DNA of 19,145 nt from Christensenella sp. UBA4636 (GCA_002405915.1 DHMS01000039.1:51511-70655), one strand, 5' to 3'. Counted from the first letter of the stretch, positions 7,261 to 16,036 are shown. The notes: a model not told the origin generated them from the letters alone. Translations and numbers: made by a program.

Positions 7261-8580
7261 ATGCAAAAGTTTTATAAAGTAGTAACGTACGGCTGTCAGA
7301 TGAATATTCACGAATCGGAAAAGCTTGCGGGCATACTCATGCGCCGCGGCTACGCTCCCACTACAAGTGACGAGGAAGCGGACGTCATCGTGTTCAACAC
7401 ATGCTGTATAAGAGAAAACGCCGAGCAACACGCTTTCGGAAACATCGGCGCGCTCAAACAATTAAAGAAAAATAAGCCCTCGCTTATAATAGCCGTCGGC
7501 GGCTGCATGACCCAGCAGGAAAAAGAAGCCGCTGAGCTTAGAAAGAAAATGCCTTACGTCGATATTATTTTCGGCACGCACAACCTCGAAAAATTCGGGG
7601 AGCTTTTGGATAAGCGCATTTCGGGCGGCAAAAAGATAGTCGAAATAGTAGACGGCGAAACGGGCAAGATTATAGAAGGCGAAAAGCCTTTCAGAACGAG
7701 CTACCCCAACGCGTGGGTAAACATAATGCAAGGTTGCAACAACTTCTGTACTTACTGCATCGTTCCTTACGTTCGCGGCAGAGAAAGAAGCCGCGATATG
7801 ACGGCGATTTATTCGGAAGTCAACGTTCTCGTCAAAAGCGGTTACAAGGAAATAACTTTGCTCGGGCAGAACGTCAACTCTTACGGCAAGGACATAGAGG
7901 GCGCAAGTTTCGCCGCGCTTATCGATATGCTTAAAACGATAGACGGCGATTATAGGCTTCGTTTTATGACTAACCACCCCAAGGATTTGACGGAAGAAGT
8001 CGTTAAAGCGGTAGCCGAAAACCCGCATTGCTGTCATCAGATACATTTACCGGTGCAAGCGGGTAGCAACCGCATTTTAAAGCTTATGAACCGCCGTTAC
8101 ACGCGCGAAGATTACTTTAAAAAGGTGGAACTTATCCGTAAGTATATGCCCGACTGCGCAATTTCAACCGACATTATGATAGGTTTCCCGACGGAAACGG
8201 AAGAGGATTTCCTCGACACTCTCGACTTGTCGAAAAAAGTCGGCTTTTCGTCGGCGTTCACGTTTGTTTATTCGCGCAGAAAAGGCACTCCCGCCGACAG
8301 AATGGAAGAACAAGTACCCGAGGACGTGAAAAAGGACAGAATAATGCGCCTCGTCGAATTCCAAAACGCCGAAACAAAACGGCTTTCCGCTTCTTACGAG
8401 GGCAAAACCGTGAGAATACTTTGCGAGGACTTCGACGAAAAGAAATCTCTTTACATGGGTCGCGACGAATACGGCAGAATGGGTTATTTTAAAAGCGAAA
8501 TTAACCTTATAGGCGAATTCGTCAACGTAAAAATAGACAGAGCGAACGGAATTTCCTTGTTTGGCGAAATTGTCGATTAA
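7261..8580 (+). CDS. miaB: tRNA-2-methylthio-N6-dimethylallyladenosine synthase
   Basis: MiaB is a radical-SAM methylthiotransferase that converts i6A37 to ms2i6A37 in tRNAs reading UNN codons. The 439-residue protein has the UPF0004 domain with three cluster cysteines, Cys12 (TYGCQMN), Cys48 (FNTCC) and Cys82 (GGCMT), the radical-SAM motif Cys159-x3-Cys163-x2-Cys166, and a C-terminal TRAM-like region from about 375. Length and spacing are standard. The start at 7261 is chosen because it gives the usual N-terminus; a TTG at 7225 in frame lies in the -35 box, and the next ATG (residue 14) would lose Cys12. There is no ribosome site upstream. It is the first gene of an operon that also carries miaA, the enzyme making its substrate. 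Confidence 0.97.
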   Translation: MQKFYKVVTYGCQMNIHESEKLAGILMRRGYAPTTSDEEADVIVFNTCCIRENAEQHAFGNIGALKQLKKNKPSLIIAVGGCMTQQEKEAAELRKKMPYVDIIFGTHNLEKFGELLDKRISGGKKIVEIVDGETGKIIEGEKPFRTSYPNAWVNIMQGCNNFCTYCIVPYVRGRERSRDMTAIYSEVNVLVKSGYKEITLLGQNVNSYGKDIEGASFAALIDMLKTIDGDYRLRFMTNHPKDLTEEVVKAVAENPHCCHQIHLPVQAGSNRILKLMNRRYTREDYFKKVELIRKYMPDCAISTDIMIGFPTETEEDFLDTLDLSKKVGFSSAFTFVYSRRKGTPADRMEEQVPEDVKKDRIMRLVEFQNAETKRLSASYEGKTVRILCEDFDEKKSLYMGRDEYGRMGYFKSEINLIGEFVNVKIDRANGISLFGEIVD

Positions 8581-8581
8581 G

Positions 8582-8610
8582 TTGCAAAAATCACTGTAAA
8601 TATTTAAAAA
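8582..8610 (+). promoter_or_regulatory. Possible internal promoter before mutS
   Basis: TTGCAA (8582-8587), 17 bases, TAAAAA (8605-8610), directly after the miaB stop. The -35 and the following three A bases are the same as in the miaB promoter and in the one at the right edge. The -10 matches the consensus at only four of six bases, so this is a weak candidate. Confidence 0.35.
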
Positions 8611-8619
8611 TAGAAAAAG

Positions 8620-8640
8620 CGGGTTAAAAACCCGAGGTGA
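8620..8640 (+). promoter_or_regulatory. Hairpin abutting the mutS ribosome binding site
   Basis: CGGGTT (8620-8625), loop AAA, AACCCG (8629-8634) forms a six-base-pair stem whose last G is the first base of the ribosome site GAGGTGA (8634-8640); ATG follows three bases later at 8644. There is no T-run, so it is not a terminator. Confidence 0.5.
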
Positions 8641-8643
8641 ACG

Positions 8644-11211
8644 ATGGCTAAAACCGATATGATGGATCATTACAATTCCATAAAAGAGCAATATCCCGAC
8701 TGTATAATTTTTTATAGACTCGGCGATTTTTACGAGATGTTCAACGACGACGCGGTCGAAGCTTCGCAAATTCTCGATTTAACGCTCACGGGGAGAGGCA
8801 AGGGCGAAAACCGCGCGCCTATGTGCGGGGTGCCGTACCACGCCGCCGAGGAATACATAGCCAAGCTTGTTGCCGCAGGCAAAAAGGTCGCTATCTGCGA
8901 ACAACTCACCGCGCCCGGTGAGCAGAAAGGGCTTTTGGTTCGCGACGTCATAAGGGTCGTTTCCAACGGCACTATGATTGACAGCGAACAAGTGGACGAA
9001 AAAACAAACAACTTTATCGCTTCTTATTCCGTAACCGCGGAAGGAACGGCTGTCGCTTGGGCGGATATCACCACCGGTGACTTTTTCGTGCAAGAGGTTA
9101 GCGATAAGGACGTTTTAAACGCATTTTACCGCATAGACCCTGCGGAAATCGTGCTTAACGGAAAGGCTTTTACGTCGTTTAATGCTTTTCCGGACCCCGT
9201 AAAAACTTCTTTCAAGCGCATCTCTCCTTATGCGGACAGTCATTTTTCTTACCGCAACGCCTTAAAGACTTTGCTTGAAAAATTCAACGTTTTAAATCTC
9301 GACGCGTATTTGCCCGAAGGCAAGCTTGCTTCCGTCTGTGCGGCGGGCGCGCTCATCGATTACCTTAACGAAACGCAACGCCACGCGCTAAAAAACATCA
9401 CCAAGCTTTCCTATTACGACGAATGCGAATATCTTATTTTGGATAACGTAGCAAGGCGCAACCTTGAAATAGTTTCGTCCATGCGCGACGGCAAAGTTTA
9501 CGGAACGCTTTTATGGGCTGTCGACAGAACCAAAACCGCCGGCGGCGCGCGTGAAATGCGTACCGTTTTAACTTCTCCGCTCAAAGATAAGGAAGCTATA
9601 AATTACCGTCTTGACGGCGTAAGCGATTTGTACTCGGACACACGCGGCAGAGAGGGCATAATCGACACCTTAAAAGGCGTAAAAGACCTCGAAAGGCTCG
9701 TCGGTAGAGTTTCGAATAACATAGTAACGCCGAGAGATTGCAAAAACATTCAAACTACTCTCGAAGCAATCCCGTCGATAAAATTCAGACTTTCGGGTAC
9801 AAAATCGAAAGTTTTAAACGATATTGCGGAAGATTTAGGCGACTTTACCGAGCTTGCGCGCATTATCGATAAGATTATAACGGACAATCCGCCCGTTTCG
9901 ACCAAGGAAGGCGGCTTTATCCGCGCGGGCTTCGATAAAGGGCTTGACGATTTCAGGAATATCCGCGACAACGCCAAAAACATTATACAGGAAATGGAAG
10001 CGCGCGAACGCGAAGCTACGGGCATAAGAACTTTGAAAATCAACTTCAACAAAGTTTTCGGGTTTTATATCGAAGTGAGTAAATCGTTCGTCGAACAAGT
10101 GCCGTACAGCTACGTGCGCAAGCAAACGCTCGTCAATGCCGAACGCTACACCACGCCGGAACTTAAAGACTTTGAAGAAAAATATCTCACTTCGGACGAA
10201 AGCGCGGTGAGAATAGAGAACGAAATTTACAACAAACTCAAAGTTGTTTTGTCGGAAAACATACAAAAACTGCTCGTCGCGGCAAAGGCTTTTTCGCTTT
10301 TGGACGTGCTTTGCTCGTTCGCGCTCGTCGCCAAAAAGTATAACTACGTGCGCCCGGATATCGTCGAAAGCGGAAAATCTCTCGATATCGTCGGCGGCAG
10401 ACACCCGGTTATAGAGCAAGGCGGCAAGGAAACTTTTATCCCCAACGACGCGCTTTTAGACAACGAAGAAAACAGAATGCTTATAATAACGGGTCCGAAC
10501 ATGGCGGGCAAAAGCACTTATATGCGGCAAATCGCGCTTATAACCGTGCTTGCACACTGCGGCTCGTTCGTTCCCGCGCGCTCGGCTTCCGTTCCTATAA
10601 CCGACAGAATTTTTACGCGCGTCGGCGCGAGCGACAATCTCGTTTTCGGTCAGTCCACTTTTATGGTAGAAATGGCGGAAGTCGCGAACATTTTAAACAA
10701 CGCGACAAAAAACAGCTTGCTCGTTATGGACGAGGTCGGCAGAGGCACGTCGACTTACGACGGACTTTCGATAGCGTGGGCGGTCGTCGAACATATCGCT
10801 TCCGTTACCCGCGCAAAAACGCTTTTCGCAACGCATTATCATGAGCTTTCCGAGCTTGAAGGCGTTGTCGACGGCGTTAAAAACTACAAAATCACGGTAA
10901 AAGAGCTTAACGGCGGCGTGGTGTTTTTGCGTAAAATTGCGCGCGGAAGCGCAAATAAGAGCTTCGGTATAGAAGTGGCTTCTCTTGCGGGTATTCCCGA
11001 AAGCATTACTAAGCGCGCAAAAACCATACTCCGTTCGCTCGAAAAACGCGACGTAGCTTCGGGCAAACTTCCCGAGGTCGAAGAAACGGCGGAAGTTTCT
11101 CGTTCCTACGTCGACGAATACGTCAAAGACCTTGACGTAAACAACTTAACGCCTATAAAGGCTTTGGAAATTTTATCTTTTCTGAAGGAAAAAGCAAATG
11201 AACAGACCTAA
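8644..11211 (+). CDS. mutS: DNA mismatch repair protein MutS
   Basis: MutS recognises mispaired bases and small loops and recruits MutL in an ATP-dependent way. At 855 residues it is full length. The mismatch-reading motif GDFYEMF places the intercalating Phe29 and Glu31. The connector, lever and clamp domains follow. The ATPase domain has Walker A GPNMAGKST (617-625), Walker B with Asp696-Glu697 followed by GRGTSTYDG, and FATHYHEL after it. The C-terminal helix-turn-helix dimer region ends near 800. The ribosome site is a strong GAGGTGA. It follows miaB after 63 bases and overlaps mutL by 14 bases, so the two repair proteins are translationally coupled. Confidence 0.98.
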   Translation: MAKTDMMDHYNSIKEQYPDCIIFYRLGDFYEMFNDDAVEASQILDLTLTGRGKGENRAPMCGVPYHAAEEYIAKLVAAGKKVAICEQLTAPGEQKGLLVRDVIRVVSNGTMIDSEQVDEKTNNFIASYSVTAEGTAVAWADITTGDFFVQEVSDKDVLNAFYRIDPAEIVLNGKAFTSFNAFPDPVKTSFKRISPYADSHFSYRNALKTLLEKFNVLNLDAYLPEGKLASVCAAGALIDYLNETQRHALKNITKLSYYDECEYLILDNVARRNLEIVSSMRDGKVYGTLLWAVDRTKTAGGAREMRTVLTSPLKDKEAINYRLDGVSDLYSDTRGREGIIDTLKGVKDLERLVGRVSNNIVTPRDCKNIQTTLEAIPSIKFRLSGTKSKVLNDIAEDLGDFTELARIIDKIITDNPPVSTKEGGFIRAGFDKGLDDFRNIRDNAKNIIQEMEAREREATGIRTLKINFNKVFGFYIEVSKSFVEQVPYSYVRKQTLVNAERYTTPELKDFEEKYLTSDESAVRIENEIYNKLKVVLSENIQKLLVAAKAFSLLDVLCSFALVAKKYNYVRPDIVESGKSLDIVGGRHPVIEQGGKETFIPNDALLDNEENRMLIITGPNMAGKSTYMRQIALITVLAHCGSFVPARSASVPITDRIFTRVGASDNLVFGQSTFMVEMAEVANILNNATKNSLLVMDEVGRGTSTYDGLSIAWAVVEHIASVTRAKTLFATHYHELSELEGVVDGVKNYKITVKELNGGVVFLRKIARGSANKSFGIEVASLAGIPESITKRAKTILRSLEKRDVASGKLPEVEETAEVSRSYVDEYVKDLDVNNLTPIKALEILSFLKEKANEQT

Positions 11212-13180
11212 ACCTATTAACGTTCTTTCAAGACAGGTATATAACCAGATAGCCGCGGGCGAGGTGGTGGAACGCCCCGCTTCGGTCGTAAAGGAATTAT
11301 TCGAAAACGCTGTGGACGCGGGCGCGTCTACTATAACCGTTTCGATTGCCAACGGCGGGCTTGACGAAATTTTCGTTCAGGACGACGGCTGCGGTATCGA
11401 AAAGGAAGATTTGCCACGCGCGTTCATGTCGCACGCAACGAGCAAAATTGTCGATGCAAACGACTTGCTCGGCATAAAAACTCTCGGTTTCCGCGGAGAA
11501 GCTCTCGCAAGTATAGCTTCCGTTTCGGAAACGAGAATAGCTTCGAAGACAATCGACGAGGAAATAGGCTACGTTCTCACTTCTTCCGGCGGCGAGCTTT
11601 CGGAAATCACCGAATCGCCGTGTATGGAAGGCACCGCCGTAACAGTTTCCAAACTGTTTTTCAACACGCCCGCAAGGCTTAAATTTTTAAAAACGGCAAG
11701 GAGCGAAGAAAGCGAAGTCACGAACCTTATCGCTCGGCTTATCCTTGCAAATTCGACGGTAGCCGTAAAGTATTACGTCGACGACAGGCTCGAACTCGAA
11801 TCTTTCGGCGACGGCTTAAAGGACGCCGTCCGCGCTATCTACGGCGTTGAAGCTTTGGATAATTGCTACGAAATAAGCTACGACAAAAACGGAATTTTGC
11901 TCGAAGGCTTTTTAGGCAATATCAATTATTATAAAGGCAATAGGACGTATCAAACGGCGATTGTCAACGGCAGATGGGTAGTGGACCAAACGATATCATC
12001 CGCCGCGCAAAACGCTTACGCGCCGTACCTTATGAAGCGGCAGTATCCCTTTTACATATTAAAAATAGACGTCGACCCCGAGGTTGTGGACGTAAACGTT
12101 CACCCGCGAAAAACCGAGATTCGTTTTCAAGATAACGGCGTAATTTATGCGGTCGTTAAAACCGTTATTTCTCGCGTGCTTGACGGAACGGAAGAGGCTA
12201 TGAACATAATAGTCAACCGTCCGCGCGCAAGCATAGTGCCGACCGTAAGCGACGACAAGCCTATTTCCGAAGTAGAAATCAAAGGCAAGCCTTACGAAAC
12301 TTTTTCGTACGACAGGTTTAGAACGCCGTATGAAAAGAGTAGCGAATCCGAGTATTATTCGCCGATTTTCGAAAAGAAAGAAGAAAGCTTACAGGCAAAA
12401 GAACCCGATTACAGTGCGGGTTACGACGTAAAGCCGCCTAAAAAGTTGAAAACCGACGTCGCGCAGTACGTTCCCGAAATCACAGATTTCACGGACGAGG
12501 GCGCGTTAAAGTCGGAATCGCTCGACGATATTTTTAGGAAAAACAAGGAATATATCGAAAAATGCGAGCGCGAAAAGCAAAGTTATGAGCAGATAACCGA
12601 AGAAGTCGACAAACCTTTTAGAATAGTCGGGCAAGCGTTAAATACATTCCTTATCCTCGAATGCGGCGACGAAATCATAATGATTGACCAGCACGCCGCG
12701 CACGAGCGCATACTTTTCGATAAGTTCTGTCTTAGGCTCAAAACGAATACCGTCGCAAAGCAGAGGCTTTTATTCCCGTACGCTTTCAAGGCAAACGCGC
12801 TCGAAGCCGATATGATTACGGACATGAAAAACCTTTTTGAGGACGTCGGCATAGATATTCTGCCCGTCGGCGACGGCGTGTTCAACGTATGCTCTCTACC
12901 CGTCGAACTAATTGATATCGATTACGACGTTTTCTTCCGCGATATCTTGACCGACGCAACGTTTAAGGACGAAAAAATGCCGGGCGTATTGCGTGAAAAG
13001 ATAATACAAAAGGCTTGCAAATCGGCTATAAAGTCAGGCGATAAGCTTTCAGAAATGGAAATAAATTCGCTCGTCGACCAACTCAAAAACAACCGGCAGT
13101 TAAAATGCCCGCACGGCAGACCCATAGCCGTAAAAATAACCCGAACGGAAATAGACAAATGGTTCAAACGGATAGTTTAA
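11198..13180 (+). CDS. mutL: DNA mismatch repair protein MutL with endonuclease motif
   Basis: MutL couples MutS to strand incision. The 660-residue protein has the N-terminal GHKL ATPase: AAGEVVERPASVVKELFENA (19-38) with Glu33 and Asn37, DDGCGI, HATSKI and GFRGEALASI. A poorly conserved linker (about 335-460) leads to the C-terminal dimerisation/nuclease domain with DQHAAHE (497-503), the clamp-binding-like QRLLFP (522-527), ACKSAIKSGD (606-615) and CPHGRP (637-642). This is the latent Mn-dependent endonuclease of bacteria that lack MutH. The usual last Glu of DQHA-x2-E-x4-E is Asp508 here. The start lies inside mutS with AAGGAAA upstream, and the end overlaps miaA by 22 bases. Confidence 0.98.
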   Translation: MNRPKPINVLSRQVYNQIAAGEVVERPASVVKELFENAVDAGASTITVSIANGGLDEIFVQDDGCGIEKEDLPRAFMSHATSKIVDANDLLGIKTLGFRGEALASIASVSETRIASKTIDEEIGYVLTSSGGELSEITESPCMEGTAVTVSKLFFNTPARLKFLKTARSEESEVTNLIARLILANSTVAVKYYVDDRLELESFGDGLKDAVRAIYGVEALDNCYEISYDKNGILLEGFLGNINYYKGNRTYQTAIVNGRWVVDQTISSAAQNAYAPYLMKRQYPFYILKIDVDPEVVDVNVHPRKTEIRFQDNGVIYAVVKTVISRVLDGTEEAMNIIVNRPRASIVPTVSDDKPISEVEIKGKPYETFSYDRFRTPYEKSSESEYYSPIFEKKEESLQAKEPDYSAGYDVKPPKKLKTDVAQYVPEITDFTDEGALKSESLDDIFRKNKEYIEKCEREKQSYEQITEEVDKPFRIVGQALNTFLILECGDEIIMIDQHAAHERILFDKFCLRLKTNTVAKQRLLFPYAFKANALEADMITDMKNLFEDVGIDILPVGDGVFNVCSLPVELIDIDYDVFFRDILTDATFKDEKMPGVLREKIIQKACKSAIKSGDKLSEMEINSLVDQLKNNRQLKCPHGRPIAVKITRTEIDKWFKRIV

Positions 13181-14103
13181 GCGACTTCGTTATTTTCGTC
13201 GTCGGTCCTACCGCAAGCGGAAAAACCGCGCTTGCCGCCGAGCTTGCAAAAAGACTGAAAAGCCAAGTAATCTCCGCCGATTCCGTCGCAATCTATAAAG
13301 GGCTTGACATCGGTTCGGCGAAACCGACCGAAGAAGAAAAGGCGATTGCGCCGCACAAGCTAATCGATATCGTCGACCCGCGCGACGAATTCACGGTAGC
13401 GGAGTACGAAGAAGCGGGGCTTAAAGAGATAAATTCTTTGCTTAACGCAAAAAAAATCCCCATAGTTTGCGGCGGAACGGGTTATTACGTCGATTCGCTT
13501 TTATACAAAAAAAGCTACGGCAACTGCCCTAAAAACGACGAAATCCGCGCAAAGCTCGATAAGATTTTAGCAGAGAACGGCGCGGCGTATCTTCACGATA
13601 TGCTAAAAGAGGTCGACGAAGAAAGCGCGAAAATTCTCCATGAAAACGACGTTTTCCGCGTTTCCCGCGCGCTTGAAATCTTTTATTCCACCGGCAAAAA
13701 AAAGTCGGAAATAAAGGACGAAAAAGTTCCTCGGTTTAAATATTTTGCGTTCTCTTTCAATTATCCGCGCGCGGTTTTGTATTCGCGCATAAACGAACGG
13801 GTAGACAAAATGTTCGAAAAAGGACTTTTAGACGAAGTGAAAGGTCTTTTAGCTTCCGGCGTAAAAAAAGACGCGCAATCAATGCGCGCGATAGGGTATA
13901 AAGAAGTAGTCGAAGGCTTAGAAAAGGGCGAGAGCGAGCAAGAAATTAAAGAAAAAATCAAATTGAACAGCCGCAGGTTCGCGAAACGGCAGATAACGTA
14001 TTTTAAGAGAACGGAAAATCTTGTTTACCTAAAAAATTACGACGCGTTTGCCGCCGCGGACGAGGCTTTGGAGCATATAAAAAATGAACTCGAAAGAAAT
14101 TGA
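13159..14103 (+). CDS. miaA: tRNA dimethylallyltransferase
   Basis: MiaA transfers a dimethylallyl group from DMAPP to A37 of tRNAs, giving i6A37, which MiaB then methylthiolates. Using the ATG at 13159 gives 314 residues, the usual length; an earlier in-frame ATG at 13105 would add 18 residues that merely read mutL in another frame. Motifs: P-loop GPTASGKT (16-23), ISADSVAIYKGLDIGSAKPT (about 38-57), GGTGYYVDSLLY, SMRAIGYKE and RRFAKRQITYFKR near the end. The start overlaps mutL by 22 bases and the end overlaps the next gene by 20, so it is translationally coupled. In many Firmicutes hfq follows miaA; here it does not. Confidence 0.97.
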   Translation: MVQTDSLSDFVIFVVGPTASGKTALAAELAKRLKSQVISADSVAIYKGLDIGSAKPTEEEKAIAPHKLIDIVDPRDEFTVAEYEEAGLKEINSLLNAKKIPIVCGGTGYYVDSLLYKKSYGNCPKNDEIRAKLDKILAENGAAYLHDMLKEVDEESAKILHENDVFRVSRALEIFYSTGKKKSEIKDEKVPRFKYFAFSFNYPRAVLYSRINERVDKMFEKGLLDEVKGLLASGVKKDAQSMRAIGYKEVVEGLEKGESEQEIKEKIKLNSRRFAKRQITYFKRTENLVYLKNYDAFAAADEALEHIKNELERN

Positions 14104-15304
14104 AGCGTTGATACAAAAAAACGAAGAATCGCTTGAAAAGCAGTTTGCTTATCTCAACGGAATATCCCTTTACAATCAAGAAAAAGTATTGAACGCGTTC
14201 AGAAAAAACAAAATCGCATTGCGCCACTTCAACGGCACCACGGGCTACGGCAGCGAGGACGTAGGCAGGGATACTCTAAAAAAAGTTTACGCCGACGTTT
14301 TCGGCGCGGAAGCTTGCCTTGTTTCTCCTTTCATCGTTTCGGGAACGCACGCCATTTCGCTTGCGCTCTTCTCCGTTTTAAAACACGGCGAAAGAGTGCT
14401 TAGCGTTACGGGCAGACCTTACGACACGCTTTTAAAGGTTATCGACGGCGGCGAAATGTCATTAAAAGCCGACGATATTACTTTCGATTATATTCCGCTT
14501 AAAGGCGCGGACTTCGATTACGAAAAAATAGGGAACGCGCTCAAAGAAAATAAATATTCAATGGTTTATCTGCAACGTTCGAGAGGTTACGACGAGCGCG
14601 AAGCGATATCCGTCGACAAAATGCTTCCGCTCACGGAGTTTGTGAGAAGTTGCGGCTTTGACGGCTGTATCTTCTGCGACAACTGCTACGGCGAATTCGT
14701 AGAAAAAAAAGAACCTACGGAAGTCGGAGTTGACCTCGTTGCAGGCTCGCTTATAAAAAATATCGGCGGCGGCATAACCCCGACGGGCGGATATATCGCG
14801 GGTAAACAAAAGTATATCGATAGAGCGGAAGCACGCCTTACTTCTCCGTCAATCGCGGGCGAAGTCGGCTCCTACGCTTTCGGTTACCAATATTTTTACG
14901 AAGGGCTTTTCCTTGCTCCGCATGTCGTCAACCAAGCGTTAAAAGGCAGTTTGCTTATAGGTGCGGTAATGGGTGAACTCGGCTACCACACGGTACCCGC
15001 TCCTTTCGCTCTTCCTTACGATATCACGCGCTCGGTTATGATGGGCGACGAAGAAAAACTTTTGAAGTTTATTCAGTCCGTTCAATACGTTTCACCCGTA
15101 GATAGCTTTGTCGAAGTAGCACCGTGGAACATGCCGGGGTATGAGGACAAAGTCGTCATGGCAGCGGGGTGTTTTGTGGACGGTGCGTCCATAGAACTTT
15201 CTTGCGATGCGCCTTTAAGAGAACCTTACAACGCCTTTATTCAGGGCGGGTTGACGTACGAACACGTCGTTATCGCTTTGAAAGAAATTTTATCAAGGTT
15301 ATAA
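14084..15304 (+). CDS. ynbB: PLP-dependent enzyme of the methionine gamma-lyase-like / YnbB family
   Basis: This 406-residue protein matches the family variously named aluminium resistance protein, YnbB or methionine gamma-lyase family protein, a fold-type I PLP enzyme related to Cys/Met metabolism enzymes. Evidence: GTTGYGSEDVGRDTL near 52-66, SGTHAISLALF, the DNCYGEFVE segment with Asp199 expected to contact the PLP ring nitrogen, and GSLIKNIGGGI with Lys225 as the likely Schiff-base lysine. The ending, with APWNMPGYEDKVVMA and GGLTYEHV, is also typical. The substrate is not established from sequence and the resistance name should not be taken as function. It is cytosolic. GGAG at 14070-14073 serves as ribosome site inside miaA. 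It is the last gene of the operon, as in other Firmicutes where it lies near miaA or glnR. Confidence 0.88.
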   Translation: MNSKEIEALIQKNEESLEKQFAYLNGISLYNQEKVLNAFRKNKIALRHFNGTTGYGSEDVGRDTLKKVYADVFGAEACLVSPFIVSGTHAISLALFSVLKHGERVLSVTGRPYDTLLKVIDGGEMSLKADDITFDYIPLKGADFDYEKIGNALKENKYSMVYLQRSRGYDEREAISVDKMLPLTEFVRSCGFDGCIFCDNCYGEFVEKKEPTEVGVDLVAGSLIKNIGGGITPTGGYIAGKQKYIDRAEARLTSPSIAGEVGSYAFGYQYFYEGLFLAPHVVNQALKGSLLIGAVMGELGYHTVPAPFALPYDITRSVMMGDEEKLLKFIQSVQYVSPVDSFVEVAPWNMPGYEDKVVMAAGCFVDGASIELSCDAPLREPYNAFIQGGLTYEHVVIALKEILSRL

Positions 15305-15306
15305 AA

Positions 15307-15328
15307 AAGCGAGGATTGCTCCTCGCTT
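15307..15328 (-). terminator. Intrinsic terminator of lexA (weaker for ynbB)
   Basis: AAGCGAGGA (15307-15315), loop TTGC, TCCTCGCTT (15320-15328) is a nine-base-pair stem. On the minus strand it runs into six T (15308-15303), a good terminator for lexA, and overlaps the region just after the ynbB stop. On the plus strand only TTAC follows, so it is a poor terminator for the long operon. Confidence 0.8.
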
Positions 15329-15392
15329 ACGCGTGACGTAAAAACTTTAAAAATCGCTTGTTACAAAAGAGATTTTACAACTTTTTACGAAA

Positions 15393-15989
15393 TTATCTGA
15401 AACGGCGGATAAGCCCGCAAACGACGCCTATAATGGACACGTCGCTTAAAATAATATCGGAAAGTTCGTCGTTTTCCGGGTGAAGAACGATATGCCCGTC
15501 ACGGCGGAAAAACCTCTTGCAGGTTGCGCCGTCGTCCCACAACGCGACCACGATATCGCCGTTATCCGCGGACGAAGATTTTTTGACGATTATCTTATCG
15601 CCGTTTAAAATTCCTGCGTTAATCATACTGTTGCCGCGGACGGTCAAAATAAACGTATCCTCGTCCGGCTTAAATTCGTCGGGCAAAGGGTAATATCCGT
15701 CAAAGTTTTCAACCGCCATGATAGGCGTGCCTGCCGTTACCGTACCGATGACGGGAACCATAGTTACTTCTTGCTTATCACCGAGCAGAGAGATAGCTCT
15801 GTTGCGGCTTTCCTTATTCGTTATAAGCCCCATTTTTTTGAGCTTGTTGAGATAGTACTGCCCCGTAGCGGAGGACGAAAAGCCCATTGCCTGGCAAACT
15901 TCCCTTACCGTGGGCGGAAAGCCGTTTTCGTTTAAATACGAACGAATATACTCTAAAACTTCGGTTTCTTTGTTTTTATTATTACTCAT
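15393..15989 (-). CDS. lexA: SOS repressor LexA
   Basis: LexA represses DNA damage genes and cleaves itself when RecA filaments form. From the ATG at 15989, with GAGGTG four bases upstream, it is 198 residues. The N-terminal winged helix-turn-helix covers about 8-68 (PPTVREVCQAMGF at 25-37, recognition helix near 38-52). The S24 peptidase domain has the cleavage site Ala86-Gly87 in VTAGTPI, the nucleophile Ser121 in GNSM and Lys158 in ATCKRF, so autocleavage should work. A longer reading to 16025 would put the start inside the promoter and is rejected. The recognition helix differs from the usual Gram-positive sequence, and the operator found upstream is also a variant. It faces the ynbB operon. 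Confidence 0.97.
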   Translation of the reverse strand: MSNNKNKETEVLEYIRSYLNENGFPPTVREVCQAMGFSSSATGQYYLNKLKKMGLITNKESRNRAISLLGDKQEVTMVPVIGTVTAGTPIMAVENFDGYYPLPDEFKPDEDTFILTVRGNSMINAGILNGDKIIVKKSSSADNGDIVVALWDDGATCKRFFRRDGHIVLHPENDELSDIILSDVSIIGVVCGLIRRFR

Positions 15990-16007
15990 AATACACCTCG
16001 TGTAACT

Positions 16008-16036
16008 ATAATACCACACAAACAAAGGTTTGTCAA
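16008..16036 (-). promoter_or_regulatory. Promoter of lexA
   Basis: On the minus strand: perfect TTGACA (16036-16031), 17 bases, TATTAT (16013-16008). The start of transcription should lie near 16001, leaving a leader of about 12 bases with GAGGTG. Confidence 0.88.

Noticed and set aside
13105..13158. Earlier ATG for miaA
   Set aside because: The 18 added residues are a frame-shifted reading of the conserved CPHGRP end of mutL; the ATG at 13159 gives standard MiaA length.
13270..13330. Ala in place of the common Gln in the MiaA DSxQ motif (DSVAIY)
   Set aside because: The E. coli enzyme as I recall it reads DSALIY at this place, so this is normal variation.
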